From positions 2,852,001 through 2,916,000 of the forward strand of contig NZ_BCNV01000001.1 in assembly GCF_001570725.1 (NCBI RefSeq): a DNA stretch of 64,000 nt, written 5' to 3'. A model generated the notes under the pieces. The model worked only from the letters and a program-made list of their open reading frames with translations. It searched no databases and was not told the DNA's origin. This DNA comes from Paenibacillus amylolyticus. GTDB taxonomy: Bacteria; Bacillota; Bacilli; Paenibacillales; Paenibacillaceae. This document shows, in pieces, positions 44,824 to 54,630 of this stretch (positions are counted from its first letter, which is position 1; each line of letters starts with the position of its first letter). A program made the position numbers and the translations under genes.

Positions 44824-45552
44824 TTACAACAGAATAGACCAGAGCAGGAACTGCACGGCTCCAATGATTTCAATCATACCGACCTTCATAGGGCGCAATG
44901 TTCTGCCTGCATACATGAAGGTGCGCACAGCGGAATAGACATAGGCCAAAGACATCCATGGGTATCCGATCACCATCGGTATGAAGATTAGAAGAATATG
45001 TACCAGGCGAGTTAGCATCAGCCAACGCTTATTCGTTCGCTCTCGAAAGACCGATTTCACAAAGAACGTACTTCCTGTAAAATGTAAGAAAGAAAACAAA
45101 ACTACGATTGCCATTCGATAGTCCCAGTGCCCGCCTCCAATGAGATAAGCAGCTGCTCCCCCTAGTGAGAACATCAGCATGGCACACAGATCATTGGTAA
45201 GCGAGCGTTCTACTTTGTGTCTTACATGCCAGATGTTCACGAGCAACAGTCCGCCCAGAACCGGGCCAAAGAATAGTAGTGAGGTCTGACCCAGAACGGG
45301 TGGGATTAGACAGATTAGAGCCACTATACCGTAGATTGCAGCCCACTTGTATAAGCGATGTCGATTGGCATTTCTTTTTAAAGACTGCAGTAACGGATAC
45401 GCGGTTAGATATAGTCCAAGCCAGGCTACAAATAAGGGCAGATGTAACCACTGCGGCCCACTTGCAATCATACCTACCAGAAAAGGTACACTAACCATGG
45501 CCCAGCCGCCATGTTCATGAGGGATAACGATTGTATGCGTATTGGTTTTCAC
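44824..45552 (-). CDS. ywiC: YwiC-family membrane protein
   Basis: A 242-residue protein with about seven to eight membrane segments and the family start PHEHGGWAMVSVPFLVG. In B. subtilis ywiC lies beside fnr and the nar genes, and the same holds here; its biochemical role is not established. The start is a GTG at 45552 with AGGAGG eleven bases upstream. It is divergent from the regulator at 45624. Confidence 0.88.
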   Translation of the reverse strand: MKTNTHTIVIPHEHGGWAMVSVPFLVGMIASGPQWLHLPLFVAWLGLYLTAYPLLQSLKRNANRHRLYKWAAIYGIVALICLIPPVLGQTSLLFFGPVLGGLLLVNIWHVRHKVERSLTNDLCAMLMFSLGGAAAYLIGGGHWDYRMAIVVLFSFLHFTGSTFFVKSVFRERTNKRWLMLTRLVHILLIFIPMVIGYPWMSLAYVYSAVRTFMYAGRTLRPMKVGMIEIIGAVQFLLWSILL

Positions 45553-45623
45553 TTCACAGTTAACCTCCTAGAATTGAGTGATATCGTAATTCTGAAATAT
45601 GAACACAGAGAGGAAAGATTCTC

Positions 45624-46325
45624 ATGAGCAGGGTAAACAAAGATACAGCAGCGGAGTTTCTACAACAGTTCCCCATCTTCCAGGACCTTAGCCCCGAGGA
45701 ATTAAAGCAGGTCGAAGATATCGCCATTTCCAGAAGCATTCACAAGAAAACGGTTATTTTCAGCGAAGGTAGCGAAAAAGAAGCTGTTTTTTTCATTCGT
45801 ACCGGCATTGTAAAAGCTTATAAAACGGATGAGAATGGACATGAACAGATTGTCTCTTTCCTCAAAACAGGGGATATGTTCCCACACACCGGCTTTTTTA
45901 ACGCACACCCCTACCCGGCTACCGTTGAAGCGATTACCCCTACCGAACTACTGGCCATTCCTGTCAGATTATTCGAACGATTAATGCTCAGCACACCATC
46001 GATTGCGATCAAAATTATGCGTGTACTCGGAGACAAAATACGTGAACTACAGGACAAATTACAGGTGCTCTCTGGTCAGGATGTGCGCAATCGTGTGCTC
46101 TCCTTCCTTCTCATGCTCGCAGAGCAGCACGGGCAGACGCATGGAGATCAGATTGTCATCAACCTGCCCATGACACATCAGGAGTTTGCCAATTCCATCG
46201 GAACTACAAGGGAAACAGCGAACCGGCTTCTAAACCAGCTTATGAAAGAGCATTTGCTCGAAGTGGATCGCAGTCGGATTATCATTCTTGATTTACAAGC
46301 ATTGAAGCAACAGAGGGATGCTTAA
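45624..46325 (+). CDS. fnr: Crp/Fnr-family regulator, cysteine-free, CRP-type helix
   Basis: A 233-residue regulator. The beta-barrel effector domain runs from about 15 to 130, with the C-terminal helix-turn-helix at about 180-205. Its recognition helix IGTTRETANRLLNQLM carries R-E-x-x-x-R as in CRP (Arg180, Glu181, Arg185), which reads TGTGA, the half-site of the boxes found here. It has no cysteine at all, so it cannot hold a cluster through Cys like B. subtilis Fnr. AGAGGA precedes the ATG. It is divergent from ywiC, the B. subtilis fnr position. Confidence 0.88.
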   Translation: MSRVNKDTAAEFLQQFPIFQDLSPEELKQVEDIAISRSIHKKTVIFSEGSEKEAVFFIRTGIVKAYKTDENGHEQIVSFLKTGDMFPHTGFFNAHPYPATVEAITPTELLAIPVRLFERLMLSTPSIAIKIMRVLGDKIRELQDKLQVLSGQDVRNRVLSFLLMLAEQHGQTHGDQIVINLPMTHQEFANSIGTTRETANRLLNQLMKEHLLEVDRSRIIILDLQALKQQRDA

Positions 46326-46383
46326 CCACCCAGTTCCACTGCTGGTTTCCCCCACGCCCCTTACACCAATCTCTGTGTGCAAA

Positions 46384-46422
46384 AAGAGACCTTAACGCCT
46401 GCAATCGATGTTAAGGTCTCTT
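46384..46422. terminator. Bidirectional terminator between fnr and narK
   Basis: A perfect 13-bp stem (46384-46396 with 46410-46422), A run on the left, T residues on the right. It lies between the convergent regulator and the nar operon. Confidence 0.93.
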
Positions 46423-46450
46423 GCTGTATGCACAATTACCGATACATGTA

Positions 46451-47962
46451 TCAGGCTATTGTGAGCTCTGGCCTGCCCATATCACTGAACATGCCCGCAT
46501 AATATTTGACTTCGCCGGCTTCATTACGGATCGCTGTAATACTCAGCCATTCCTGATAGACTTCTCCGTTTTTCTTCCGATTCCAGATCTCGCCCTGCCA
46601 ATATCCTTTCTCACGTAATTCCAACCATAATTGGTCATAGAAACGTTTATCCTGCTTGCCGGATTTCAACAGACTTGGCTTCTGTCCAACCGCCTCTTCA
46701 GCGCTATAACCAGTGACTGCAGTAAAGGCCGGGTTCACGGAAGTAATAACACTGTTCGTATCCGTGATCAGAATCGCTTCAATTGTATTCTCCAGAATGC
46801 TGGCAGATAACTGAAGCTTCTCTTGGTAGAACATCCAGATCACAAGTACCAGGCTGACCAGCGCAATCTGTGACAACGCCATGAAACCAATGGCATAATG
46901 CCCCGTCATGCTATACAGCAAAGTCAACATCAACGGAGGGAAGAATCCGCCCAGACCACCCATAGCCGAGATCATCCCATTCGCTACACCTGGTTGTTTA
47001 ACGAAATACATTGGCACTAATTTGAAAATAGTCCCGTTACCTGTCCCTGCGCATAATGCCACAGTCAGGCACCCAATGGTGTAGATATAGAATGACGGCG
47101 CGAAGGATAATACAATCGCTGCAATCGTTAATCCGCCGAAGACAAACATTAATATTTTGAACGGATTAAATCGATCTCCAAGCCAGCCTCCAACAGGTCG
47201 CATGATGGTAGCAACGAGAATGAACCCCGCTGTACGAATACCTGCATCGACTTTGTCCATCTGGAAGTGACTGACTAAGAAGTTTGGCAAATATACCGTA
47301 AACGCCACGAACGAGCCAAATGTCAGAAAATAAAACAAGCAGAGCAACCATAGTTTATTGTTGCGTGATATGGCCTTCAGTTGTTGCATAAGCGGAACAT
47401 TAACACGAGTTTCCTTTTTGTCCCCCAGAGCAAAATTCAGCGCTGCCATCCCTAGTAGCAGAAAACTGTATAGCAGAACTGTCGTAGACCATCCCATACG
47501 ATCAGCAATCAGCGGGGCTCCGAATGCAGACAGTGCTGTACCCAGGTTACCAATTCCGTAGATCCCGTTAACAAAGCCATGTCGCTCTTTCGGATAATAT
47601 TTCGGTAGTGAAGTTACACCAACGGAGAAGACAGCTCCCCCAATACCGAGGAACAGTCCACCAATCACCAGATCACTGAACGATGTTGCACGGCTAATCC
47701 ACCATACAGGAGCCAGCAACAATACAAAGCTAATCATAAAAATATTGCGTGCTCCATATCGATTCGTCCAATAACCAATCGGAATACGGGCAATCGATCC
47801 GATCAATACGGGAATTGCTGTCGCCCATGCGAGCTGAGAAGACGTAAGCGCAATATCCTCTTTAATAAATGGCATCAGAGATGATAGGATAACCCATACC
47901 ATGAAACCAAGAACCAGACTTGCGGTTTGCAAGGGCAGTTGAACCTTACCTTTATGTTGCAT
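46451..47962 (-). CDS. narK: NarK-type nitrate/nitrite transporter fused to PAS domain
   Basis: A 503-residue MFS transporter of the nitrate/nitrite porter family with about 12 membrane segments over residues 12-380 (WATAIPVLIGSIARIPIGYWTNRYG is the NarK-type first loop; GTGNGTIFKLVPMYF the late signature). After the last segment a PAS domain follows at about residues 388-498 (ILENTIEAILITDTNSVITSVNPAFTAVTGYSAEEAVGQ...). Normal NarK ends without it. The start directly follows the narI stop, ribosome site GGAAAGGG. It is the last gene of the nar operon. Whether the PAS domain gates transport is not known. Confidence 0.92.
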   Translation of the reverse strand: MQHKGKVQLPLQTASLVLGFMVWVILSSLMPFIKEDIALTSSQLAWATAIPVLIGSIARIPIGYWTNRYGARNIFMISFVLLLAPVWWISRATSFSDLVIGGLFLGIGGAVFSVGVTSLPKYYPKERHGFVNGIYGIGNLGTALSAFGAPLIADRMGWSTTVLLYSFLLLGMAALNFALGDKKETRVNVPLMQQLKAISRNNKLWLLCLFYFLTFGSFVAFTVYLPNFLVSHFQMDKVDAGIRTAGFILVATIMRPVGGWLGDRFNPFKILMFVFGGLTIAAIVLSFAPSFYIYTIGCLTVALCAGTGNGTIFKLVPMYFVKQPGVANGMISAMGGLGGFFPPLMLTLLYSMTGHYAIGFMALSQIALVSLVLVIWMFYQEKLQLSASILENTIEAILITDTNSVITSVNPAFTAVTGYSAEEAVGQKPSLLKSGKQDKRFYDQLWLELREKGYWQGEIWNRKKNGEVYQEWLSITAIRNEAGEVKYYAGMFSDMGRPELTIA

Positions 47963-48688
47963 TTACATCGCCCTTTCCTTTTTTTGTTCCTGATTCGGAT
48001 ACACAGCTCCATCTCTTCTGCGATACAACACATAACTGCGTTTCAGGTAACCCAGTGGCATACTTAGCATGTGAACCAGACGAGTAAATGGAAAGACGCA
48101 GTATAGTACAAAGGTAAGCAGAATGTGTACTTTGAAGTTCAGCGGTACCGTCTGCATCAGAACCGGATCAGGCTGGAATACGATCAGACCGCGCAACCAA
48201 GGATTAATTGTTGTTCGATAGTCGAAACCTGTGTGATTCACCGCATTGGCCGAGGTCGCCAGTATGCCAGTGACAATGACAATGATTAACATGGCAAGGG
48301 CCAGCCAGTCCCCGATACTGCTTGTGGCCCGTACTCTCCGAGCAACATAACGGCGAACCAACAAAATGACCGCACCTGCAAATGCAATGATCCCCGCAGG
48401 CAGTCCTCCTGCAACAGCCATCAAGTGATATCCTTCATCACTCAGGCCGATCCAGCGATAGAACTCCACCGGAACAAGCAAACCTGCAATATGTCCGCAG
48501 ATTACGGCGAATATTCCAATATGAAAGAGTAAGCTACCCCATTTTAGCATTCGTTTCTCCAGCATCTCACTGGACTTGGACGTCCAACTGAAGGGATTCG
48601 TCACATATCTCCAGATTGTCGCCGTAATACAGAAAACAATGACCATATAGGGAAGAGCACCCCATAACAACAGTTCCAGTGTACTCAC
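47963..48688 (-). CDS. narI: Respiratory nitrate reductase, cytochrome b subunit
   Basis: A 241-residue membrane protein with five membrane segments. It takes electrons from menaquinol through two b haems to NarGH. The His ligands lie in LLFHIGIFAVICGHIAGLL and in the C-terminal LLTFVLYCVFPFTRLVHMLSMPLGYL. The start is GTG at 48688 with GGAGGGGG upstream, overlapping the narJ stop (GTGA). Family length and operon order are normal. Confidence 0.95.
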   Translation of the reverse strand: MSTLELLLWGALPYMVIVFCITATIWRYVTNPFSWTSKSSEMLEKRMLKWGSLLFHIGIFAVICGHIAGLLVPVEFYRWIGLSDEGYHLMAVAGGLPAGIIAFAGAVILLVRRYVARRVRATSSIGDWLALAMLIIVIVTGILATSANAVNHTGFDYRTTINPWLRGLIVFQPDPVLMQTVPLNFKVHILLTFVLYCVFPFTRLVHMLSMPLGYLKRSYVLYRRRDGAVYPNQEQKKERAM

Positions 48689-49362
48689 CGATTCCCCCTC
48701 CTCATCTGAGCCGCGATCTGCATGAGATCTTCTGGTTGTTGGTTAACTGCTTCTTCTTGTTTGGGTACATCAGGAGCCGGGGGCTCTGGAATGACCTGTA
48801 ACATGAGACTGAGCATTGGTCCATATGGGCTATTCTGTCCTGTAATGCTTTCGGTCATCGTGACCAGAGCCTTATGACAACTGGAGAGCACCCCCAAGAC
48901 ATCTTCCTCGGGAGCCTCAGCTACAAATTCAAGCACCATAGGCAGATAATCCGGCAACTCACTTACTTCCATATAAAATCCCGCAGCTTCATATCTGCGT
49001 TTCAATTCAATCAGAGCCGGGCCCCGATCCCGCTCATCTCCATGAAGAGCATACGTGAGATAGAGGTTACACTTTTTATCAAAATCGAATGTTCGAACAT
49101 AGGCATCCTGCCACTCAATCGAGCTAACAGCCTGTGCTTCATCTACAAATGTCAGCAAGATCTGGTTCACCGTTTCATCGGAAATGGAATGTATAGCTTC
49201 CTTCACTCCCTGCAGCCCTTCTCTCCAAGCTGTATCGGGATATTGCAACAGATAGGAGATCAGTTTACAGACCATTCTTCTCGTATTCGTCTCGTAAACC
49301 AGAGCCTGACCTGTTCCTTCATTGGGTTCGATCGTCATCGTTGTCGTTGTCTCCTCTCCCAT
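48685..49362 (-). CDS. narJ: Nitrate reductase assembly chaperone
   Basis: About 225 residues, all helical, of the NarJ/DmsD chaperone family, which inserts the molybdenum cofactor into NarG. Typical blocks are LISYLLQYPDTAWREG and DYLPMVLEFVAEAPEEDVL. The ATG at 49362 overlaps the narH stop by one base (TGATG) and has GGAG seven bases upstream. The C-terminal 35 residues are Pro/Glu-rich. Confidence 0.94.
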   Translation of the reverse strand: MGEETTTTMTIEPNEGTGQALVYETNTRRMVCKLISYLLQYPDTAWREGLQGVKEAIHSISDETVNQILLTFVDEAQAVSSIEWQDAYVRTFDFDKKCNLYLTYALHGDERDRGPALIELKRRYEAAGFYMEVSELPDYLPMVLEFVAEAPEEDVLGVLSSCHKALVTMTESITGQNSPYGPMLSLMLQVIPEPPAPDVPKQEEAVNQQPEDLMQIAAQMRRGNR

Positions 49363-50831
49363 CAGAATACTCCGCAAGAACCTGGCCCCCCTGCAAAATC
49401 AAGTCCGCAGCTGCCCTGTTCGCTGAAGAGAACTTCCACTTCCTCACGGTGAGCTGGCGGGATGACAAAACGGTCATTGTATTTCGCAATAGCGAGCAGT
49501 CGGTACATGTCCTCCACTTCCTGAACATCCATGCCTACTCTTTCCAGTAATTCCGATTCACTGGTCTTACCCGTCTGCTGGTTACGCATGTGAATGCGCA
49601 TAACGGCCATTTTCCGCAGTACTTCACGGATTCGATCCGTATCTCCTGCCGTGAGCAGATTGGCCAAATATTCCACGGGAATACGCATGTTATCAATCGC
49701 CGGGAAAATATCGTTGGCCTCCAGCGAACTTCCCTGTCCTTCTACTCGATTGGTAATCGGGCTAAGTGGTGGAATGTACCATACCATTGGCATGGTGCGG
49801 TATTCTGGGTGAAGCGGGAGCGCAATTTTCCAGTCGATGACCATTTTATAAATAGGGGACTGCTGCGCTGCAATAATCCAATCCTCTGGAATTCCGGCTT
49901 CGCGCGCTTCGCGAATCACCTCAGGGTCATTCGGATCAAGGAAAATATCCATCTGGGATTCATAGAGATCCTGGTCATTTTCAACCGAAGCAGCGGCTTC
50001 AACACGGTCTGCATCATACAGCATCAGACCGATATAACGGATACGTCCCACACAAGTTTCGGAACAGATCGTTGGCAAGCCCGCTTCAATCCGTGGGAAA
50101 CAAAGGGTACATTTCTCGGCTTTGTTCGTCTGCCAGTTGAAATAGACCTTTTTGTAAGGGCAACTGGATACACAGAATCTCCATGCACGGCATGCATTTT
50201 GGTCAACCAATACAATCCCGTCTTCTTCCCGTTTGTACATCGCTCCGGAAGGACAGGAGGACACACAGGCCGGGTTAAGGCAGTGTTCACAGATCCGTGG
50301 CAGGTACATCATAAATACCTGTTCAAAATCCATTTTGATTGAGTCCTCGACACCCTTCATATTGGGATCTTCCATCCCCGTTACATGGGCACCTGCCAGA
50401 TCATCTTCCCAGTTCGGACCCCACTCCAGATTCATATATTCACCGGTAATCTGGGATTTCGGTCTTGCTATAGGCTGATGTTTTTTCTCAGGACTGTTCG
50501 TCAGTTTCTCATACTCGTATGTCCATGGCTCGTAATAATCGTCAATGGTAGGCTGATCCGGGTTATGGAAAATGTTAAGCAAGCGTCTTGCCCGTGTGCC
50601 GGACTTCAATTCCAGTTTGCCATTCTTCATCTCCCAGCCACCGCGATAACGCTCCTGGTCCTCCCATTGTTTCGGATAACCGACCCCGGGCTTGGTCTCC
50701 ACATTGTTCCAGTACATATATTCTGCACCTGGACGATTGGTCCAGGTGTTTTTGCACGTTACGCTGCATGTATGGCACCCGATACATTTGTCCAGATTCA
50801 TGACCATACTGACTTGTGCTTTAATCTTCAA
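49362..50831 (-). CDS. narH: Respiratory nitrate reductase, iron-sulfur subunit
   Basis: A 489-residue electron-transfer subunit with four Fe-S clusters. Cys motifs are in CIGCHTCSVTCKNTW (residues about 18-32), CEHCLNPACVSSCPSG, CRAWRFCVSSCPYKK and CTLCFPRIEAGLPTICSETCVG. It hands electrons from NarI to NarG. The start is a TTG at 50831 after GGAGGTGG; it overlaps the narG stop by 11 bases. Family size and motifs are complete. Confidence 0.96.
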   Translation of the reverse strand: MKIKAQVSMVMNLDKCIGCHTCSVTCKNTWTNRPGAEYMYWNNVETKPGVGYPKQWEDQERYRGGWEMKNGKLELKSGTRARRLLNIFHNPDQPTIDDYYEPWTYEYEKLTNSPEKKHQPIARPKSQITGEYMNLEWGPNWEDDLAGAHVTGMEDPNMKGVEDSIKMDFEQVFMMYLPRICEHCLNPACVSSCPSGAMYKREEDGIVLVDQNACRAWRFCVSSCPYKKVYFNWQTNKAEKCTLCFPRIEAGLPTICSETCVGRIRYIGLMLYDADRVEAAASVENDQDLYESQMDIFLDPNDPEVIREAREAGIPEDWIIAAQQSPIYKMVIDWKIALPLHPEYRTMPMVWYIPPLSPITNRVEGQGSSLEANDIFPAIDNMRIPVEYLANLLTAGDTDRIREVLRKMAVMRIHMRNQQTGKTSESELLERVGMDVQEVEDMYRLLAIAKYNDRFVIPPAHREEVEVLFSEQGSCGLDFAGGPGSCGVF

Positions 50832-53800
50832 GCCAATCCACCTCCTGCAGTTTTCTTATGATGACGTTGAGGTCACGCTGGTTGCCTGTCGGGCCATAGT
50901 AGTTGAAGCCATAACTTAACTGGGCATAACCACCGATCATATGTGTTGGCTTCACATGAATACGTGTCGGACTGTTATGCGTACCCCCACGTGTCTGTGA
51001 TATTTTGGTACCCGGAACGTTAATGTGACGGTCCTGGGCGTGATACATGAATGCCATACCGCGAGGAATACGATGTGTCACTACGGCTCTGGCAACGACT
51101 ACCCCGTTACGGTTGAAGCATTCGATCCAGTCGTTGTCGACCAGTCCGGCTTCTTCTGCATCTTCGTAGTTCATCCAGATTGTCGGGCCGCCTCGGAACA
51201 AGGTCAACATCGGCAGCGCATCATAGTACATACTGTGAATTGACCATTTGTTATGTGGTGTCAGGTAATTCAGGACAATTTCCTTGCCACCTTCAATCGG
51301 ACGTTTGCTTTTCGGATGGAACGGCGTATGCTTCAACACAGGTTTAAATGTCGCTAATGTTTCTCCGAATTCGCGTAGCATCGCATGATCAATGTAGAAC
51401 TGCTGTCTGCCCGTCAATGTACGCCATGGAATCAGGCGCTCCACATTGGTGGTGAATGGCGAATAGCGGCGTCCGCCTTTTTCCGATCCGCTGAAGGCAG
51501 GCGAGGTAATGACCGTTTTCGGTTTGGAAGTGATCTCGTCAAATGTAAAACATTCCTCAGAACGTTCCTCAGCCAAATCTTTCAAATGCAATGCGGTTTT
51601 CTGTTCCAGCGCTTCCCACGCACGTACCGCCATCTTGCCGTTCGTTGTACTAGACAAGGTCAGAATAGCCTCCGCAACATTACGGTCTGTGCTCAGATCG
51701 GGACATCCTTGTCCAACGCCATCTCTACGGTGCACGCCCAGAATACCCTTGAGTTTTTCATACTCTTCACTGGCAGACCAGGATATGCCTTTGGTTCCGA
51801 TTGGTTTATCTTTCACCACAGGTCCTAGACTGATCATTTTGTTATATACGGCAGCATAATCACGTTCCACGACCTGAATATGCGGCATCGTTTTCCCCGG
51901 GATCGCTTCACATTCTCCCGCGCTCCAGTCTTTGATCTCTCCGTACGGTTGAGCAAGCTCATCCGGTGAATCATGCAAGAGCGGAGTAGCAATGATCTCC
52001 TTCTGCGGCCCATCGAATTGCTGTGCAGCCATCTCGGAGAATACACGAGCGATTTCCTTGAAGGTATCCCAGTCGGAACGGGATTCCCATTGCGTGGCTA
52101 CCGCCGGGTTGAATGGATGAACGAACGGGTGCATATCCGTACTGCTCAGATCGCTTTTCTCATACCAGGTCGCTGCTGGCAGCACAATATCGGAATACAT
52201 CGCTGTACCTGCCATACGGAAATCCATGTTAATCATCAGGTCAAGCTTACCTTCCGGTGCTTCATCCACCCACTCTACATGCTCTGGGCGCAGGCCATGA
52301 TCGTCATCATTAAGCAATCCGTTCGTTGCACCGAGCAGATGTTTCAGGAAATACTCATGCCCTTTGCCGGAACTTGAGATCAGATTCGCTCTCCAGACAA
52401 ATAGTACACGCGGGAAGTTCGCCGGATCATCCGGTTGCTCGATCGAGAACTTCAGATTTTTGTTCTGTAGCTCGGAAGCAACATAAGCGCCAATCTCTTC
52501 CTTCGTCGTTGCTCCGGCCTGTAGCGCATCCTGATGCAGATCAATCGAGTTACGATTAAATTGTGGATAGGATGGAAGCCAGCCCATACGCGCAGCCATC
52601 ACATTATAATCAGCCACATGCTGGAACCGCGGTTCACCTTCAAGCGCTGAGGTCAACTCTCCGACTTGGGTCTCCTCGTATCTCCATTGATCTGTTGCAA
52701 AGTAGAAGAAGGAGGTTCCGTTTTGCAGACGTGCAGGTCCGGTCCAGTCACGAGCAAAGGCAATCGTCTGCCAGCCTTCAGCCGGACGCAGTTTTTCTTG
52801 ACCGACATAGTGGGCCCAGCCTCCGCCGTTCACACCCTGACACCCTGTCATCAGAATTAAGTTAATAATGGCGCGATAGATGACGTCGGAGTTGTACCAG
52901 TGATTAATACCGGCTCCCATGATGATCATGGAACGACCTTGGGTATCGATCGCATTCTGTGCGAACTCGCGTGCAATCTGTACGACAGTCTCTTGATCCA
53001 CACCAGTGATTTTCTCTTGCCACATTGGAGTGAATGGTTTTATCTGTGGTGCATGCAAGATGTCGTCTCCATGGTTAACACGTACACTCAATTGCTCCAT
53101 ACCAGTAACTACTTCTGCTGAATCCGCAGAACGCGTCATTTCACGTTCAATTCCGTATTTGGCAAGTACCAGATCGTATACGGCTGTTACTGTAATCCTT
53201 CTGTCCCCTAACCAAATCTGACGTACAGGAATCTGCCGCTCCATGACATGTTTTCCCTCATCATCAAAGTACGGCAGTTGAATCGTTACAAGATCATGAT
53301 GGACGCCAAGCATGGATAGTCTTGGATCAATCGGCTCACCGTTCTCTACCTGTTCCATTTTGAGATTCCATGTGCCTTCTTCACCCCAACGGAAGCCCAA
53401 ACTTCCTTTTGGCATCGCATAAGTACCACTGTTTTCATCGTAAACGAGCGTTTTCCAAGCCATGTTATTACCTGTAATGCCCAGATCTTCCCCAACGAGA
53501 AATCTGCCTGCTGTGTGTACGCCGTCCTTTTCTTCCACAATCAGCAGATTTGGAAAGTCCGTATACTGTTTGGCATATTGCATGAAATAGTCCGTAGGTT
53601 TTTCAATATAAAACTCTTTTAGAATGACATGGCCCATCGCCATCGCCAGAGCGCCGTCCGTTCCTTGTTTTACCGACATCCATGTATCTGCGAATTTCAC
53701 ATACTCCGCATAATCCGGGCTGATCGACACCACTTTTGTTCCCCGATAACGTGCTTCAGCCAGGAAGTGGGCATCCGGTGTCCGCGTCATTGGCAGATTG

Positions 53801-54573
53801 GAGCCCCATACCAGAATGTATCCCGAGTTGTACCAGTCACTGCTCTCCGGCACATCCGTTTGATCGCCCCAGATTTGAGGTGAAGCCGGTGGCAGATCCG
53901 CATACCAGTCGTAGAAACTGAGCAATGGTGACCCCATCAAGGATAAGAACCGTGATCCTGCTGCATAACTGACCATCGACATGGCAGGAATCGGAGAGAA
54001 ACCAATAATCCGATCCGGCCCGTATTCTTTAATCGTATGAATTAGCGAAGCGGCGATAATCTGTGTCACTTCACCCCATGAAGCGCGAATTAATCCACCT
54101 TTACCCCGCACCGATTTGTATCTTTTCACTTTGGCCGGATCATCCGCAATGCTGGACCATGCTTGAACCGGATCACCATGCGTCTGAAGCGCATCTCGCC
54201 ACATGTCCAGCAGCGCACCACGTACGTAAGGATGTTTGACACGCAGCGGGCTGTACAGATACCATGAGAAGCTCGCTCCACGTGGACATCCTCGTGGCTC
54301 AAATTCCGGCATATCCGGTCCGGTTGAAGGATAGTCGGTAGCCTGCGTTTCCCAAGTGACAATGCCGTCTTTCACATAGATCTGCCAGCTGCATGATCCG
54401 GTACAATTGACTCCGTGTGTGGAACGCACCACTTTGTCATGCTGCCAGCGGCGGCGGTAGACATCTTCCCAATCCCGGTTGACCGGGGACATTTCACTCC
54501 AGCCCTCCGCACTTTTTTCACGTTTGGCAAAATATTTGAGTTTGCCCATCCAGGGCATGCTTTTGTTACTCAT
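50821..54573 (-). CDS. narG: Respiratory nitrate reductase, catalytic subunit
   Basis: A 1250-residue molybdopterin enzyme that reduces nitrate to nitrite on the cytoplasmic side of the membrane. The N-terminal cluster motif is HGVNCTGSCSW. Further family blocks are RGCPRGASFSWYLYSPLRVKHPYVRG, YAGSRFL-type molybdenum-cofactor segments and the C-terminal GGTHNSPTRIHVKPTHM. Length is that of NarG. No twin-arginine signal, consistent with the cytoplasmic location. GGGAGG precedes the ATG. Second gene of the operon after moaA. Confidence 0.97.
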   Translation of the reverse strand: MSNKSMPWMGKLKYFAKREKSAEGWSEMSPVNRDWEDVYRRRWQHDKVVRSTHGVNCTGSCSWQIYVKDGIVTWETQATDYPSTGPDMPEFEPRGCPRGASFSWYLYSPLRVKHPYVRGALLDMWRDALQTHGDPVQAWSSIADDPAKVKRYKSVRGKGGLIRASWGEVTQIIAASLIHTIKEYGPDRIIGFSPIPAMSMVSYAAGSRFLSLMGSPLLSFYDWYADLPPASPQIWGDQTDVPESSDWYNSGYILVWGSNLPMTRTPDAHFLAEARYRGTKVVSISPDYAEYVKFADTWMSVKQGTDGALAMAMGHVILKEFYIEKPTDYFMQYAKQYTDFPNLLIVEEKDGVHTAGRFLVGEDLGITGNNMAWKTLVYDENSGTYAMPKGSLGFRWGEEGTWNLKMEQVENGEPIDPRLSMLGVHHDLVTIQLPYFDDEGKHVMERQIPVRQIWLGDRRITVTAVYDLVLAKYGIEREMTRSADSAEVVTGMEQLSVRVNHGDDILHAPQIKPFTPMWQEKITGVDQETVVQIAREFAQNAIDTQGRSMIIMGAGINHWYNSDVIYRAIINLILMTGCQGVNGGGWAHYVGQEKLRPAEGWQTIAFARDWTGPARLQNGTSFFYFATDQWRYEETQVGELTSALEGEPRFQHVADYNVMAARMGWLPSYPQFNRNSIDLHQDALQAGATTKEEIGAYVASELQNKNLKFSIEQPDDPANFPRVLFVWRANLISSSGKGHEYFLKHLLGATNGLLNDDDHGLRPEHVEWVDEAPEGKLDLMINMDFRMAGTAMYSDIVLPAATWYEKSDLSSTDMHPFVHPFNPAVATQWESRSDWDTFKEIARVFSEMAAQQFDGPQKEIIATPLLHDSPDELAQPYGEIKDWSAGECEAIPGKTMPHIQVVERDYAAVYNKMISLGPVVKDKPIGTKGISWSASEEYEKLKGILGVHRRDGVGQGCPDLSTDRNVAEAILTLSSTTNGKMAVRAWEALEQKTALHLKDLAEERSEECFTFDEITSKPKTVITSPAFSGSEKGGRRYSPFTTNVERLIPWRTLTGRQQFYIDHAMLREFGETLATFKPVLKHTPFHPKSKRPIEGGKEIVLNYLTPHNKWSIHSMYYDALPMLTLFRGGPTIWMNYEDAEEAGLVDNDWIECFNRNGVVVARAVVTHRIPRGMAFMYHAQDRHINVPGTKISQTRGGTHNSPTRIHVKPTHMIGGYAQLSYGFNYYGPTGNQRDLNVIIRKLQEVDWLED

Positions 54574-54630
54574 TGTTGTCCTCCCACATATATGACCTGT
54601 TGATGCAAGTCGAATCCTGAACTGCTGTTG

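Noticed and set aside
49590-50342. 250-residue plus-strand frame opposite narH
   Set aside because: It is a shadow of the narH coding sequence. Its peptide is rich in His, Arg and Ile without any family pattern, and narH is certain.
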